From Thermoanaerobaculia bacterium (GTDB lineage Bacteria > Acidobacteriota > Thermoanaerobaculia > Multivoradales > JAIOJS01), in contig JAUIDB010000030.1 of assembly GCA_030429235.1 (NCBI GenBank), positions 1 through 49,833 of the forward strand: a DNA stretch of 49,833 nucleotides, given 5' to 3'. A program made the translations under genes and the position numbers. The notes below the pieces were generated by a model. The model saw nothing but the letters and a program-made list of their open reading frames with translations. It did no database searches and had not been told where the DNA came from. Below, piece by piece: positions 42,003 to 49,833 of this stretch; the stretch's first letter is position 1, and each line of letters opens with the position of its first letter.

Positions 42003-43878
42003 CTACGGGCGTCGGCGAAACCTCTCTACCGTGTCTCGATACCAGTCGCGGGAGCGGATCAGTTTCCAGTCTCTTCCCTCCCCGTTCAGATCCATGGCGA
42101 CGGCCGCACTCAGTTTGCGGTAGCGGGCGAAGAACACACCCTGGGGAGCCGCCGGCTGCCGCCGCACCACCTCGGCCTGCAGTTCGATGTGATCCCCTCC
42201 CTGCACCAGAAAATCCCGCAGATCGAGCCAATCGGCTCCGAGGGTCACCTCGCCTCCGGCCTCGACGTCCGGGACCTCGAGGAAGTGATCGAGCCAGGCC
42301 AGACGGGGAACCCTCTGGGTCATCAGTTCGAGGACCAACGAACTGTCGCGCAGCTCCGCCTCGAGACGACCACTGACCTCGGCCCGGAGGTCTCCCTGGG
42401 TGGTCTCGACTTGTCGCACGGTCGCCTGCGGCAGCCGGACCCTGGCCCACCAGTCGGAGATGCTCTTCGACTTGCCACCCTCCGATCGGCCCGTGTGGTG
42501 GACTCCATCGAGCCGCAGTCGGCTTCCGTCGAGACGCACTGTGCCACTCTGGAAGTCCGCATCCGAGAGTGGAACCTCGAGCTCGAGGTCGAAGCGGAGA
42601 TCGAGACCTCCCAGTGAGCCCTCGAGGCCACGGCCGGCGACGGAGAGCGATCCCGAACCCGTCGCGAGCTGCGGCTCGAAGGTCGTGGCCAGCCCAACCT
42701 CGACCTCACCGGACTGCAGGATGAACGCAGACCCGGGGGGGATGTACGAGCCGAAGTGGGATACGTCCGGCACGACCGCGGTTTGGCAGGTCGACCTCGA
42801 TGGTCAGGTCTTCGACCGGCTCGTAGATCGCCGCCGAGCGCGACCTGAGGTTCACCTCCAGGCGAGGACCACGCACCACCCCTCCCTGCTCTCCCAACCC
42901 AACGTCGAACTCTTCGAGGGCGGCGGTGATCTCGACTCCTCCCGTAGCCACGGTCTCCGCCGCCAGAGTCCCCTCGCCCCGCACCGAGAAATCAAAGTAC
43001 TGGACGGAGAGCTCCGGTCCTTCGAACGTCAGCTCGCTGCCGGCTAGGACCTCGCCTTGCCGCAGATGCAGGAGTGCCTGCAGTCGGCCTTCCCCTCGCA
43101 GGTCGAGCCAGTCGTAGCGGGAGAGGTAGTACGGCAGGTACACCATTTCGCTGGCTTGCATCGACAAATCGATAAAGCCGTCGAGAGTCCTCAAGCCTTC
43201 AGACACCGTTCCCGCCCGGAACTCGTGGGGACCAAAGCGCAATTCTCGCACCAGCAGACGCTCCGCCAACCTATGGCCATCGTCCTCGCCGACCATGGAC
43301 AGATGGGAAAGATCCACCCGCAGTGGCCCGCGCCCCTGAAAGGACACGTCGCCGTCTAAGCGGCCCTCTCCCCTCCAGGAGAAGGGCGACAGGTTCAGGC
43401 TCCGCAGACCCTCCACCTGCATCCCGCCCAGCGTCGTACGCCATCCGGGCGAACCTCTAGAACCCGGCGGCTCGTCATCGTGGGTTTCGATCTCTACCGA
43501 GACGTCGGCTCCTGCCAGGTCCATCCAGCTGAACCGAACGTGGCGTCGCCAGAGCGACGGCAGCACCAGGTACACGTGCGCGTGGTCGACGGTCACGCTG
43601 CCGGAAGACCGGCGGAGATCCCAGCGAACCTCGGCCTGGGTCAGGTGGATCAACCCCGGCAACCAGGAGTAGCCGCTTTGCCAATCCACCGACCACTTTC
43701 CTGAGGCGGGATGGAGCCATCGAGGGCCGAGTTCGGTCCCCAGGAACAGGTTGGCCCCAAGGAGGTAGACGAGTTCCAGAACCACCAGGAGGCCCCCGAT
43801 TCGGCGCCACCAGCCGCGGCGCGAAGCCCTCGTGGCAGGCTCCTGCGAGGGTGGCTTTCTCCCGTCAGGCGTCGTCAA
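42003..43878 (-). pseudogene. AsmA/DUF748-like envelope protein, interrupted by a frameshift
   Basis: Two minus-strand frames form one protein of about 624 residues. The first (from TTG at 43878) has one N-terminal membrane helix (LLVVLELVYLLGANLF) and a long beta-rich periplasmic part of the kind seen in AsmA-like lipid-transport proteins. Its reading breaks off after IEVDLP; the second frame continues with TAVVPDVSHFGSYIPPGSAFILQ, which is the expected sequel. Dropping one A from the AAA run at 42782-42784 joins them exactly. So a single base insertion, either a real mutation or a sequence error, splits the gene. The C-terminal frame ends at the TAG at 42003. Function is inferred as envelope lipid transport or biogenesis. 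Confidence 0.75.
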
Positions 43879-43938
43879 CGGAGAAACTCGGAGGGCTCCG
43901 TCGTGGCGACCGTGCGATCAGAAGTTGGCCCGTGAGAC

Positions 43939-44949
43939 TCAGGGCCGCGGTGATTCTGCCGCCGGAGTGGGCACCACCGGCGGCGGTGCAGAGACCGAGT
44001 CGCCAGCGGGAACGTGCTCGTGGGCGTGGTACGAACTCCGCACCAGCGGACCCGATTCACAGTGGGCAAAGCCGAGGCTCAACGCGTACTCACGGTGTTC
44101 CGCGAACTCGTCGGGGTGCACCCAGCGGTCGACGGGAAGGTGCTTGGTCGTCGGCTGGAGGTATTGACCCAGCGTCATCACCTCGACTCCGGCCCCCCGG
44201 ATGTCGTGCAGGACCTGCCGGATCTCCTCCCGAGTCTCCCCGATGCCGAGCATGATCCCGGTCTTGACTCTCCCCTGGTATTCCCCCCGGTCGCGTCGTT
44301 CGGAGGCCTCGCGCAAGAGATCGAGGGTCCGCTGGTAGCGGCTCCCCGGGCGCGCCTTCCGGTACATCCGCTCCACCGTCTCGACGTTGTGCGAGAAGAT
44401 CTCGGGTCGCGCTCCCAAGACGATATCGAGGGCGTCGGGAACACCACGAAAGTCCGGAGTCAACACCTCGACCGCCGTCTCGGGGTTGCGTCGATGGATC
44501 GCCTCGATCACGTTGGCCCAGTGGCGCGCTCCACCATCGGGAAGATCGTCGCGATCGACCGAGGTGATCACCGCGTGTCGCAGGCCCATCGTGGCCACGG
44601 CTTCCGCCACATGGTCGGGCTCCTCGGCGTCGACTCCCGGATTGGGGCGCCCCGTGGTCACGGCACAGAAACCGCAACGCCGCGTACAGATCTCGCCCAG
44701 GATCATGAAGGTCGCGGTACCCTGCTCTCCCCAGCACTCGTAGATGTTGGGACAGCGCGCCTCGGCGCACACCGTATTGAGGTTGAGCCGATCTACCAGG
44801 CGCCGCACCTCGTGGTAACGCTCGGGCGTGGCGAGGCGGATCTTGAGCCAATCCGGACGCGGTTGGCGAGGGAGCGTCGGATCCAGATGGCCGGCGGGTC
44901 CCTTGCCGATCTGGATCAACTGCGGACTGGAGTGCGGTCGGTCGCTCAT
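43939..44949 (-). CDS. lipA: Lipoyl synthase
   Basis: A 336-residue radical SAM enzyme that inserts two sulfurs into protein-bound octanoyl groups. The auxiliary 4Fe-4S cluster ligands are Cys61, Cys66 and Cys72 (CAEARCPNIYEC), the radical SAM ligands Cys88, Cys92 and Cys95 (CTRRCGFC), and the cluster-binding RSSYHA lies at 304-309. About 30 Pro/Ala-rich residues follow the usual C-terminus. The gene comes 21 nt after nadC; TAGGAT stands 9 nt before its ATG, which could serve as an extra promoter. Confidence 0.96.
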   Translation of the reverse strand: MSDRPHSSPQLIQIGKGPAGHLDPTLPRQPRPDWLKIRLATPERYHEVRRLVDRLNLNTVCAEARCPNIYECWGEQGTATFMILGEICTRRCGFCAVTTGRPNPGVDAEEPDHVAEAVATMGLRHAVITSVDRDDLPDGGARHWANVIEAIHRRNPETAVEVLTPDFRGVPDALDIVLGARPEIFSHNVETVERMYRKARPGSRYQRTLDLLREASERRDRGEYQGRVKTGIMLGIGETREEIRQVLHDIRGAGVEVMTLGQYLQPTTKHLPVDRWVHPDEFAEHREYALSLGFAHCESGPLVRSSYHAHEHVPAGDSVSAPPPVVPTPAAESPRP

Positions 44950-44970
44950 AGCCGGCCTATCCTAGCCGAA

Positions 44971-45861
44971 TCAGCTCGCCTCGAAGTCGAGGCCGAGGTC
45001 GAGGCAGGGCGAACTGTGGGTGATCCAGCCCACCGAGATCAGATCGACTCCGGTGGCCGCGATCGGCCCGACAGTCTGCTCGGTGATTCCGCCGGACGCC
45101 TCGGTAACGCAGCGTCCCCCGACCCTGGCGACCGCCGTCGTGAGTTCGTCGATCGTCATGTTGTCGAGCAACACGGCGTCGACTCCACAGTCCAGTGCTT
45201 CCTCGAGCTGTTCGAGGTTGTCGACCTCGACTTCGATCTTGACCAGATGACCCACCCGGTCGCGAACCGATGCCAGCGCCGCTCGCACCGAGCCGGCCAC
45301 GGCCAGGTGGTTGTCCTTGATCAGGACCGCATCGTCGAGACCGAACCGATGGTTCGCTCCCCCACCGGCCCGCACCGCGTACTTTTCCAGCGCTCGTAGG
45401 CCGGGTGTCGTCTTGCGGGTGCACACGATCCGAGCTCTCGTCCCTGCCGTACGCGCCACGAGAAGAGCGGTGGCCGAGGCCACGCCGCTCAGATGCCCGA
45501 GGTAGTTGAGCGCCACGCGCTCGGCGGTGAGGAGGGCTCCGGCCGGGCCTTCGATGCGAGCGACCACGTCCCCGGCTTCGACCCGACTCCCGTCCCCGAT
45601 CCGCGCGTCGAACCGAATCGACGAGTCGACGGCGGCAAAGGTGTGACGAGCCACCTCGAGACCGGCCACGACCCCCGGTTGGCGCGCCGCAATCGTTCCT
45701 CGCCATCTGAGGTGCGGCGGAATCGTCGCGTTGGTGGTCAGATCCCCGGCATGACCGAGGTCTTCTCGCAAAGCCGCGGTGACGGCGTCGCGGTACTGGA
45801 GCGGGTGGAGCGGGAGCAGCCGGGGTACCTCCTGGCCGACCTCGGGGGATTCGACCTTCAC
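44971..45861 (-). CDS. nadC: Quinolinate phosphoribosyltransferase
   Basis: A 296-residue type II phosphoribosyltransferase that makes nicotinate mononucleotide from quinolinate and PRPP, with loss of CO2. Substrate-binding segments are TRKTTPGLRALEKYAVRAGG, NHRFGLDDAVLIKDNHL, VEVDNLEQLEEALDCGVD and TEASGGI. The GTG start overlaps the nadB stop (GTGA), completing the nadA-nadB-nadC order of de novo NAD synthesis. Confidence 0.95.
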   Translation of the reverse strand: MKVESPEVGQEVPRLLPLHPLQYRDAVTAALREDLGHAGDLTTNATIPPHLRWRGTIAARQPGVVAGLEVARHTFAAVDSSIRFDARIGDGSRVEAGDVVARIEGPAGALLTAERVALNYLGHLSGVASATALLVARTAGTRARIVCTRKTTPGLRALEKYAVRAGGGANHRFGLDDAVLIKDNHLAVAGSVRAALASVRDRVGHLVKIEVEVDNLEQLEEALDCGVDAVLLDNMTIDELTTAVARVGGRCVTEASGGITEQTVGPIAATGVDLISVGWITHSSPCLDLGLDFEAS

Positions 45862-47480
45862 GACGAGAGATCACTCACCTGAGAACCCGACGCTACCGTC
45901 TCTTCTCCGTCCAACAGCTCCGCGGCGGTCCAGAAGCTACGACTCGCCTGCTCCGGGTCGAGCTCTGGGTAGTCTTCTCGATAGTGCGCACCGCGACTCT
46001 CGCGTCGCCGTCGCGCCGCCTCGGCCACCAGCCGGGCCACGAGAAGCAGGTTGCCGGTCTCCCAGGGGGCGTCGCCGAGTTGTTCGTGGAGCTCGGTCAA
46101 CTCGCGATTCGCCGCCACCAGATCCTCCTCCCGCCGAGCCAGTCCCACGGCGTCCCAGGTCAGCTCCCGCACGCGTTGGTGTACCGACCGCACGACCTCG
46201 GGCCGACAGCGCCGATACCGGCCCGCGATCTGACGGGCCCGACGCCACACGGCTGGACTGTCCGGGGCCGCCAATAGAGAGTCGTTCACCGACTGTGCGG
46301 CTTCGGTTCCGTAGACCAGCCCCTCCAGAAGGGAGTTGCTAGCGAGCCGGTTGGCGCCGTGGACTCCAGTCGAAGAGGTTTCGCCGCAGGCCCAGAGACC
46401 GGCCAAGGAACTCCGTCCCTCGAGATCGACGGCGATGCCGCCCATGTGGTAGTGGACCGCTGGAGTCACGGGCATCGGATCGACTCGGGGATCGATGCCG
46501 ACCTCGGCGCAGCGCTGAAAGACGGTAGGGAACCGACGGGGCAGCCGCTCTCCGATCGAGCTACGGCCGTCGAGAAAGACCCGACCACCGTTCCCTCGCC
46601 GTCGCCAGATGGCGCGGGCCACGATGTCGCGCGGAGCCAACTCGGCCAACGGGTGCTCCTCGAGCATGAACCGTTGCCCCTCCTCGTCGACCAGAATCGC
46701 CCCTTCACCTCGAAGAGCCTCGGTCAAGAGGGGTAGCGGATCAGTGTCGGCCGCCAAGGCCGTGGGGTGGAACTGCACCATCTCGAGGTCTGCGAGCACG
46801 GCGCCGGCGCGAGCGGCCATCGCGAGTCCGTCGCCCGTCACCTCTTGGGGGTTGGTGGTGTACCGATACACCTGGCCGATTCCGCCGGTCGCCAGAACTA
46901 CCGCGGGGGCCGCCCAACAGCGCCACGCGCCGTGGCGATCGAGACCCAGCAGGCCGATCACTCGTCCGTCCTCGACCACCAGATCCTGAGCGAAGACCTC
47001 CTCCTCGACCCGAATCCAATCCGCGGCATCGACCGCTGCGGCCAGGGTGCGACTGATCTCCGCCCCCGTCGCATCGCCGCCGGCGTGCAGAATACGACGT
47101 TGGGAATGGGCAGCTTCGCGCCCCAGATGGAGCTCTCCCGCGGGATTCTGGTCGAAAGCGGCTCCCCGCTCGATCAGTTCCAACACCCGCTCCGGACCTC
47201 GCAAAGTCAGCTGGCGCACTGCGTCCTGGTCTGCGATCCCCCCGGCTACCGCCAGCGTATCGGCCGCATGCTCGGACGGCGAGTCCGTTCCCGAGAGTGC
47301 CACCGCAACGCCCCCCTGGGCCCAGGAGGTCGACCCTCCCTCGCCGAGGCGACTCTTGGTCACCAAGGTCACCCGCTTCCCATCGAGCGCGAGTGCGGCC
47401 TGCATCCCGGCCACTCCGCTACCCACCACCAGGACGTCGCAGGCGTGGGGCGGGTCCAGTCGGACGACCGGAGCGCTCAT
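45858..47480 (-). CDS. nadB: L-aspartate oxidase
   Basis: A 540-residue flavoenzyme oxidising L-aspartate to iminoaspartate, which NadA condenses with dihydroxyacetone phosphate. The FAD fingerprint is VLVVGSGVAGMQAALAL near residue 16. Succinate-dehydrogenase-family motifs are STSWAQGGVA, VVLATGGIGQVYRYTTNP, MVQFHPTAL, VHYHMGGIAVD and GVHGANRLASNSLLEG. Length is normal. The ATG overlaps the nadA stop (ATGA). Confidence 0.95.
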   Translation of the reverse strand: MSAPVVRLDPPHACDVLVVGSGVAGMQAALALDGKRVTLVTKSRLGEGGSTSWAQGGVAVALSGTDSPSEHAADTLAVAGGIADQDAVRQLTLRGPERVLELIERGAAFDQNPAGELHLGREAAHSQRRILHAGGDATGAEISRTLAAAVDAADWIRVEEEVFAQDLVVEDGRVIGLLGLDRHGAWRCWAAPAVVLATGGIGQVYRYTTNPQEVTGDGLAMAARAGAVLADLEMVQFHPTALAADTDPLPLLTEALRGEGAILVDEEGQRFMLEEHPLAELAPRDIVARAIWRRRGNGGRVFLDGRSSIGERLPRRFPTVFQRCAEVGIDPRVDPMPVTPAVHYHMGGIAVDLEGRSSLAGLWACGETSSTGVHGANRLASNSLLEGLVYGTEAAQSVNDSLLAAPDSPAVWRRARQIAGRYRRCRPEVVRSVHQRVRELTWDAVGLARREEDLVAANRELTELHEQLGDAPWETGNLLLVARLVAEAARRRRESRGAHYREDYPELDPEQASRSFWTAAELLDGEETVASGSQVSDLSS

Positions 47481-48511
47481 CCGCGGGGTCCCCTACCGAC
47501 CTCGAGCATCCGTGCGACGGCCGAACGGGCCCGCTCCGAAGTCGCGGGGTCGACGACGACCCGGTGCTCCAGGTTCTGTAGAGCCTCGAGCACTTTGGGC
47601 AAGGTGATCCGCTGCATGTGGGGGCAGAGATTGCAGGGTCGGACGAAGTCGACCTGCGGGAAGTTGACCGACACGTTGTCTGACATCGAGCACTCGGTGA
47701 TCATCACGACCCGGGAGGCGCCCGACCGTTCGACCCCCTGGATCATGGCCGAGGTCGAACCCACGAAATCGGCCTCCGCCAGCACATCCTGAGGGCACTC
47801 GGGATGAGCCAACACGTAGATCGAAGGATCCTGGGCCCGGTAGGCCTTGATCTCCTCGCCGGTGAACCGCTCGTGCACCTCACAGTGCCCCTTCCAGAGG
47901 ATCAGCTCGACGTCGGTCTGCGATGCGACCCACTGGCCGAGGAACTCGTCGGGCAGGAAGATGACCTTGTCGACACCGAGTGACTCCACCACTTCGACGG
48001 CATTGGCCGAAGTGCAGCAGATATCCGACTCCGCCTTCACGTCCGCCGACGTGTTGACGTAGGTCACCACCGGCACCCCGGGATGACGCTCTTTGAGCAA
48101 GCGAATGTCAGCCCCGGTAATCGACTCGGCCAACGAGCAGCCGGCCTTGACGTCGGGAATCAGAACGGTCTTTTCGGGCGACAGGATCGCCGCGGTCTCC
48201 GCCATGAAATGGACGCCACACAGAACGATGACCTCGGCGTCGGTACGAGCGCCGAACTGCGCCAGGCCCAGGGAGTCCCCCCGATAGTCAGCGATGCCGT
48301 GGAAGATCTCGGGCGACTGGTAGTTGTGGGCCAGGATGACCGCATTGCGCTCCTCTCTCCATCGCAGGATCTCCGCGATGTAGGGGGCGTGGATCCTCCA
48401 CTCCACCTCTGGTACGACCCGACTCATCCGGTCGTAGATGGGGGCCAGATCGGCCAGCAGCTCTGTCGTGGCCGGCGCTATCTCGGTCGCTGCGGTTCTC
48501 TCCAGGCTCAT
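47477..48511 (-). CDS. nadA: Quinolinate synthase
   Basis: A 344-residue 4Fe-4S enzyme that forms quinolinate. The three cluster cysteines are Cys98 (LCGVHFMAETA), Cys210 (KGHCEVHERF) and one of Cys293/Cys296 (RPCNLCPHM). Other family segments are LAHNYQSPEI, PDVKAGCSLAESI and YVNTSADVKAESDICCTSANA. The ATG at 48511 has a strong GGAGG 5 nt upstream; the frame is open 51 nt further, but that part overlaps an operator-like palindrome and lacks homology. It is the first gene of nadABC and is preceded by two matching palindromes and a promoter. Confidence 0.96.
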   Translation of the reverse strand: MSLERTAATEIAPATTELLADLAPIYDRMSRVVPEVEWRIHAPYIAEILRWREERNAVILAHNYQSPEIFHGIADYRGDSLGLAQFGARTDAEVIVLCGVHFMAETAAILSPEKTVLIPDVKAGCSLAESITGADIRLLKERHPGVPVVTYVNTSADVKAESDICCTSANAVEVVESLGVDKVIFLPDEFLGQWVASQTDVELILWKGHCEVHERFTGEEIKAYRAQDPSIYVLAHPECPQDVLAEADFVGSTSAMIQGVERSGASRVVMITECSMSDNVSVNFPQVDFVRPCNLCPHMQRITLPKVLEALQNLEHRVVVDPATSERARSAVARMLEVGRGPRG

Positions 48512-48536
48512 CACAACCTCCGTCTTGCCTCGGTCC

Positions 48537-48559
48537 AATATGCTCAGACTGAGCATATT
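48537..48559. promoter_or_regulatory. Palindromic operator 1 upstream of nadA
   Basis: A perfect 23-bp inverted repeat: left arm AATATGCTCAG (48537-48547), one central base, right arm CTGAGCATATT (48549-48559). It begins 26 nt before the nadA start and would lie in the transcribed leader. Length, symmetry and A/T-rich ends fit a site for a dimeric winged-helix regulator. The NrtR-like protein at 49192-49833 is the obvious candidate. Confidence 0.72.
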
Positions 48560-48593
48560 CATGGGTCAGAAAAAGGGCCTAGTGGCCACGGCT

Positions 48594-48616
48594 CTTATGC
48601 TACAACTGAGTATAAG
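48594..48616. promoter_or_regulatory. Palindromic operator 2 at the nadA promoter
   Basis: A second, imperfect 23-bp inverted repeat of the same length: left arm CTTATGCTACA, central A at 48605, right arm CTGAGTATAAG. The arms pair at 8 of 11 positions, and the right arm shares CTGAG.ATA with operator 1. The centres of the two sites are 57 bp apart. It covers the -10 box and most of the spacer of the predicted nadA promoter, so binding would block RNA polymerase. Confidence 0.68.
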
Positions 48617-48626
48617 TAAAAGTCAA
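48597..48626 (-). promoter_or_regulatory. Predicted nadABC promoter
   Basis: On the minus strand a -35 box TTGACT (48626-48621, 5 of 6) and a -10 box TAGCAT (48602-48597, 4 of 6) are 18 nt apart. Transcription would start near 48590, giving a leader of about 80 nt that contains operator 1. The -35 box overlaps the stop codon of the upstream membrane-protein gene, so nadA would have a promoter of its own. Confidence 0.6.
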
Positions 48627-49195
48627 GGCTTCCGCTCGGAAGAACCTCGGGGCGTCCGACGACGGTTCATCACCATCGCCTGGAGCATACCCAGCACGAG
48701 GAACAACGCTCCGGTGAGATCGCCTTGACCTAGCGCTAGCAGGGGGACCGAGAGGACCAACACCACGAACTGGCCCGCCGCTTGGATCGCTCCACTGTCC
48801 GCCTCTCGCGGCGCGCGCTTCGAGCTCTCTGCCGTCTCGGTGGCCTCCACCCCACCGGACCGTTCGCCCTTAGCCGACGGCGCTTGCCGGTCGACCGTGG
48901 CCGCCTGGCGCTGGAGCTCTTCGGCCACATCGGGGGCATAGGTCACGACGATGGCGAGGTAGGTGAACCCGGCCGCCAAGCCCTGAGCTCGCCAGCCTCC
49001 GCGGCCCGCCGCCCGCTGCACCACCCAACCGACCCACAGACCCACTGGCAAGGCCAGAAGCCCGATCTCGTAGCCGGTGAGCACCAGCACTCCGCGGTAG
49101 AACAGCGCCCCGACTGCGGCGGCCAGAGCACCGTAGCCGAGGCAACGCAGCCAGGGGAATCCTTCGGGCCTTCCCTCGCCGTTCCGAGTCTTCAC
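48623..49195 (-). CDS. Small membrane protein of unknown function
   Basis: A 190-residue inner-membrane protein I do not recognise by name. Hydrophobic segments lie at about residues 15-38 (LGYGALAAAVGALFYRGVLVL), 42-58 (IGLLALPVGLWVGWVV), 68-85 and 145-175, separated by a charged cytoplasmic or periplasmic loop rich in Glu, Ala and Arg (about 90-140). The GTG at 49195 overlaps the stop of the NrtR-like gene (GTGA) and has AGGAG 10 nt upstream. The end of the gene touches the nadA promoter. Being coupled to the regulator and upstream of nadA suggests, but does not show, a link with NAD precursor handling. Confidence 0.7.
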   Translation of the reverse strand: MKTRNGEGRPEGFPWLRCLGYGALAAAVGALFYRGVLVLTGYEIGLLALPVGLWVGWVVQRAAGRGGWRAQGLAAGFTYLAIVVTYAPDVAEELQRQAATVDRQAPSAKGERSGGVEATETAESSKRAPREADSGAIQAAGQFVVLVLSVPLLALGQGDLTGALFLVLGMLQAMVMNRRRTPRGSSERKP

Positions 49196-49833
49196 CCGCG
49201 CAACGCTCCTGGTAGACCGATCCCGGGACGAGACCGCTCTCGGAGGACCTCGCGCCGGAATCGAAAGCGCTCGGCCGGACGGCCGCCGGCGCTGCTGTCG
49301 TACACGCCGGTACCTTCGACCAGCCCTCCCCGTTCGATCAACCGACGGAAGTTCTGTTTGTGCAGGCGTACCCCCGACAGCGCCTCGACCACCCGTTGCA
49401 GCTGGAGCAGGGTGAAGGACTCGGGCAGGAGCTCGAACACCACCGGCCGGTACTTGATCTTCCCTCGGACCCGGCCCAGGGCGGTGGCCAGAATGCGTCG
49501 ATGGTCGAGGGCCATGGCCCGACCCAGATGGCGAGTTCGGCCGTGCGGCTCGGAACTGTCTCGACGAGCCTCCTCGACCAAACCGACCTCGTACAGAAGC
49601 TCGTAGCGTTCGAGGACCCGGTCGGGATCCCAGGTCGAGCCACCGAGACCAAAAGCGATCTGCCCCCGCTCGCGGCGCCTTCGCACGGCGGTGGCATCGA
49701 CGGCTCCAGTCCCCGACTCGATCCACCGGGTCAGCGCCGGTTCGATCACCCGATCGATGATCGCCGGCCGCCCCGACCGCCAATCTTCCCAGGGCAAGTA
49801 CTCGTAGGCTCCGCGCCAACTCGCCTCCCCCTC
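49192..49833 (-). CDS. NrtR-like NUDIX-related regulator, C-terminal part
   Basis: The last 213 codons of a gene whose 5' end lies beyond the right edge; the frame is open to the last base. The C-terminal region reads LGRVRGKIKYRPVVFELLPESFTLLQLQRVVEAL, then LHKQNFRRLIERGGLVEGTG and GGRPAERFRF. This is the winged-helix DNA-binding domain of NrtR-type regulators, which pair it with a NUDIX-like ADP-ribose sensor. The preceding 100 residues (DWRSGRPAIIDRVIEPAL, FGLGGSTWDPDRVLERYELLYEVGLVEEA) form a linker seen in a longer NUDIX-regulator subgroup; the NUDIX part itself is outside the window. Its position upstream of nadABC supports control of NAD synthesis. Confidence 0.82.
   Translation of the reverse strand, partial: EGEASWRGAYEYLPWEDWRSGRPAIIDRVIEPALTRWIESGTGAVDATAVRRRRERGQIAFGLGGSTWDPDRVLERYELLYEVGLVEEARRDSSEPHGRTRHLGRAMALDHRRILATALGRVRGKIKYRPVVFELLPESFTLLQLQRVVEALSGVRLHKQNFRRLIERGGLVEGTGVYDSSAGGRPAERFRFRREVLRERSRPGIGLPGALRG

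Noticed and set aside
42003-43878. Programmed +1 frameshifting in the AsmA-like gene
   Set aside because: No slippery codon pair, stop codon in the shift site or stimulatory structure is evident; a single-base indel in an A run is simpler.

Overview
The window is GC-rich (roughly two thirds G+C), very densely coded DNA from a diderm bacterium. It carries lipid A genes (lpxA, lpxD, fabZ), outer-membrane assembly genes (bamA, skp), lipoprotein-sorting genes (lolC, lolD) and a lipobox protein. The gene order lysS-lolC-lolD-clpC-bamA-skp-lpxD-fabZ-lpxA-Gfo/Idh, the S55 (SpoIVB-type) secreted protein and the propeller-GGDEF sensor suggest Acidobacteriota, perhaps a Thermoanaerobaculia-like lineage. 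That placement is inference from gene content, not phylogeny. I see no phage genes, insertion sequences, CRISPR arrays, rRNA or tRNA. No stretch over 300 bases lacks a gene.

Layout. (1) 1-13773, minus strand: an envelope block read from right to left, lysS > lolC > lolD > clpC > (280-bp gap with palindromes) bamA > skp > lpxD > fabZ > lpxA > Gfo/Idh oxidoreductase > mtnP > surE (cut by the window edge). (2) 13970-17376: a purine nucleoside phosphorylase and an unrecognised 521-residue protein on the minus strand, divergent from hpt and ridA. (3) 17384-20365: a large membrane diguanylate cyclase with a propeller sensor. (4) 20590-28102, plus strand: two subunits of a 4-hydroxybenzoyl-CoA-reductase-type molybdoenzyme, tag, a NUDIX/metallo-beta-lactamase fusion and an M28 peptidase lipoprotein; the first four genes overlap by 4 nt each. 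(5) 28172-37352, minus: FHA-GGDEF cyclase > recN > tsaC > S55 protein > propeller protein > coaD > adenosine deaminase. (6) 37548-41847: a glutamine amidotransferase (plus), then proline dehydrogenase > proC, and a GNAT protein > di-iron oxygenase-like protein (minus). (7) 42003-49833, minus: NrtR-like regulator (cut by the edge) > small membrane protein > nadA > nadB > nadC > lipA, then an AsmA-like gene broken by a one-base frameshift.

Functional themes. De novo NAD synthesis sits next to its probable regulator, and two related 23-bp palindromes lie at the nadA promoter, one of them between and into the -35 and -10 boxes. Purine salvage is represented by four scattered genes (mtnP, punA, hpt, add). 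Proline synthesis and breakdown enzymes are translationally coupled. Many start codons overlap the previous stop by four bases (ATGA or GTGA); lolC appears to do this with a CTG start. The most noteworthy observations are the nad operators, the CTG start of lolC, the S55 protein whose catalytic motifs appear in the reverse order to SpoIVB, the molybdoenzyme locus lacking its 2Fe-2S subunit, and the cysteine-rich di-iron protein. I did not find a convincing wholly new multi-gene system.
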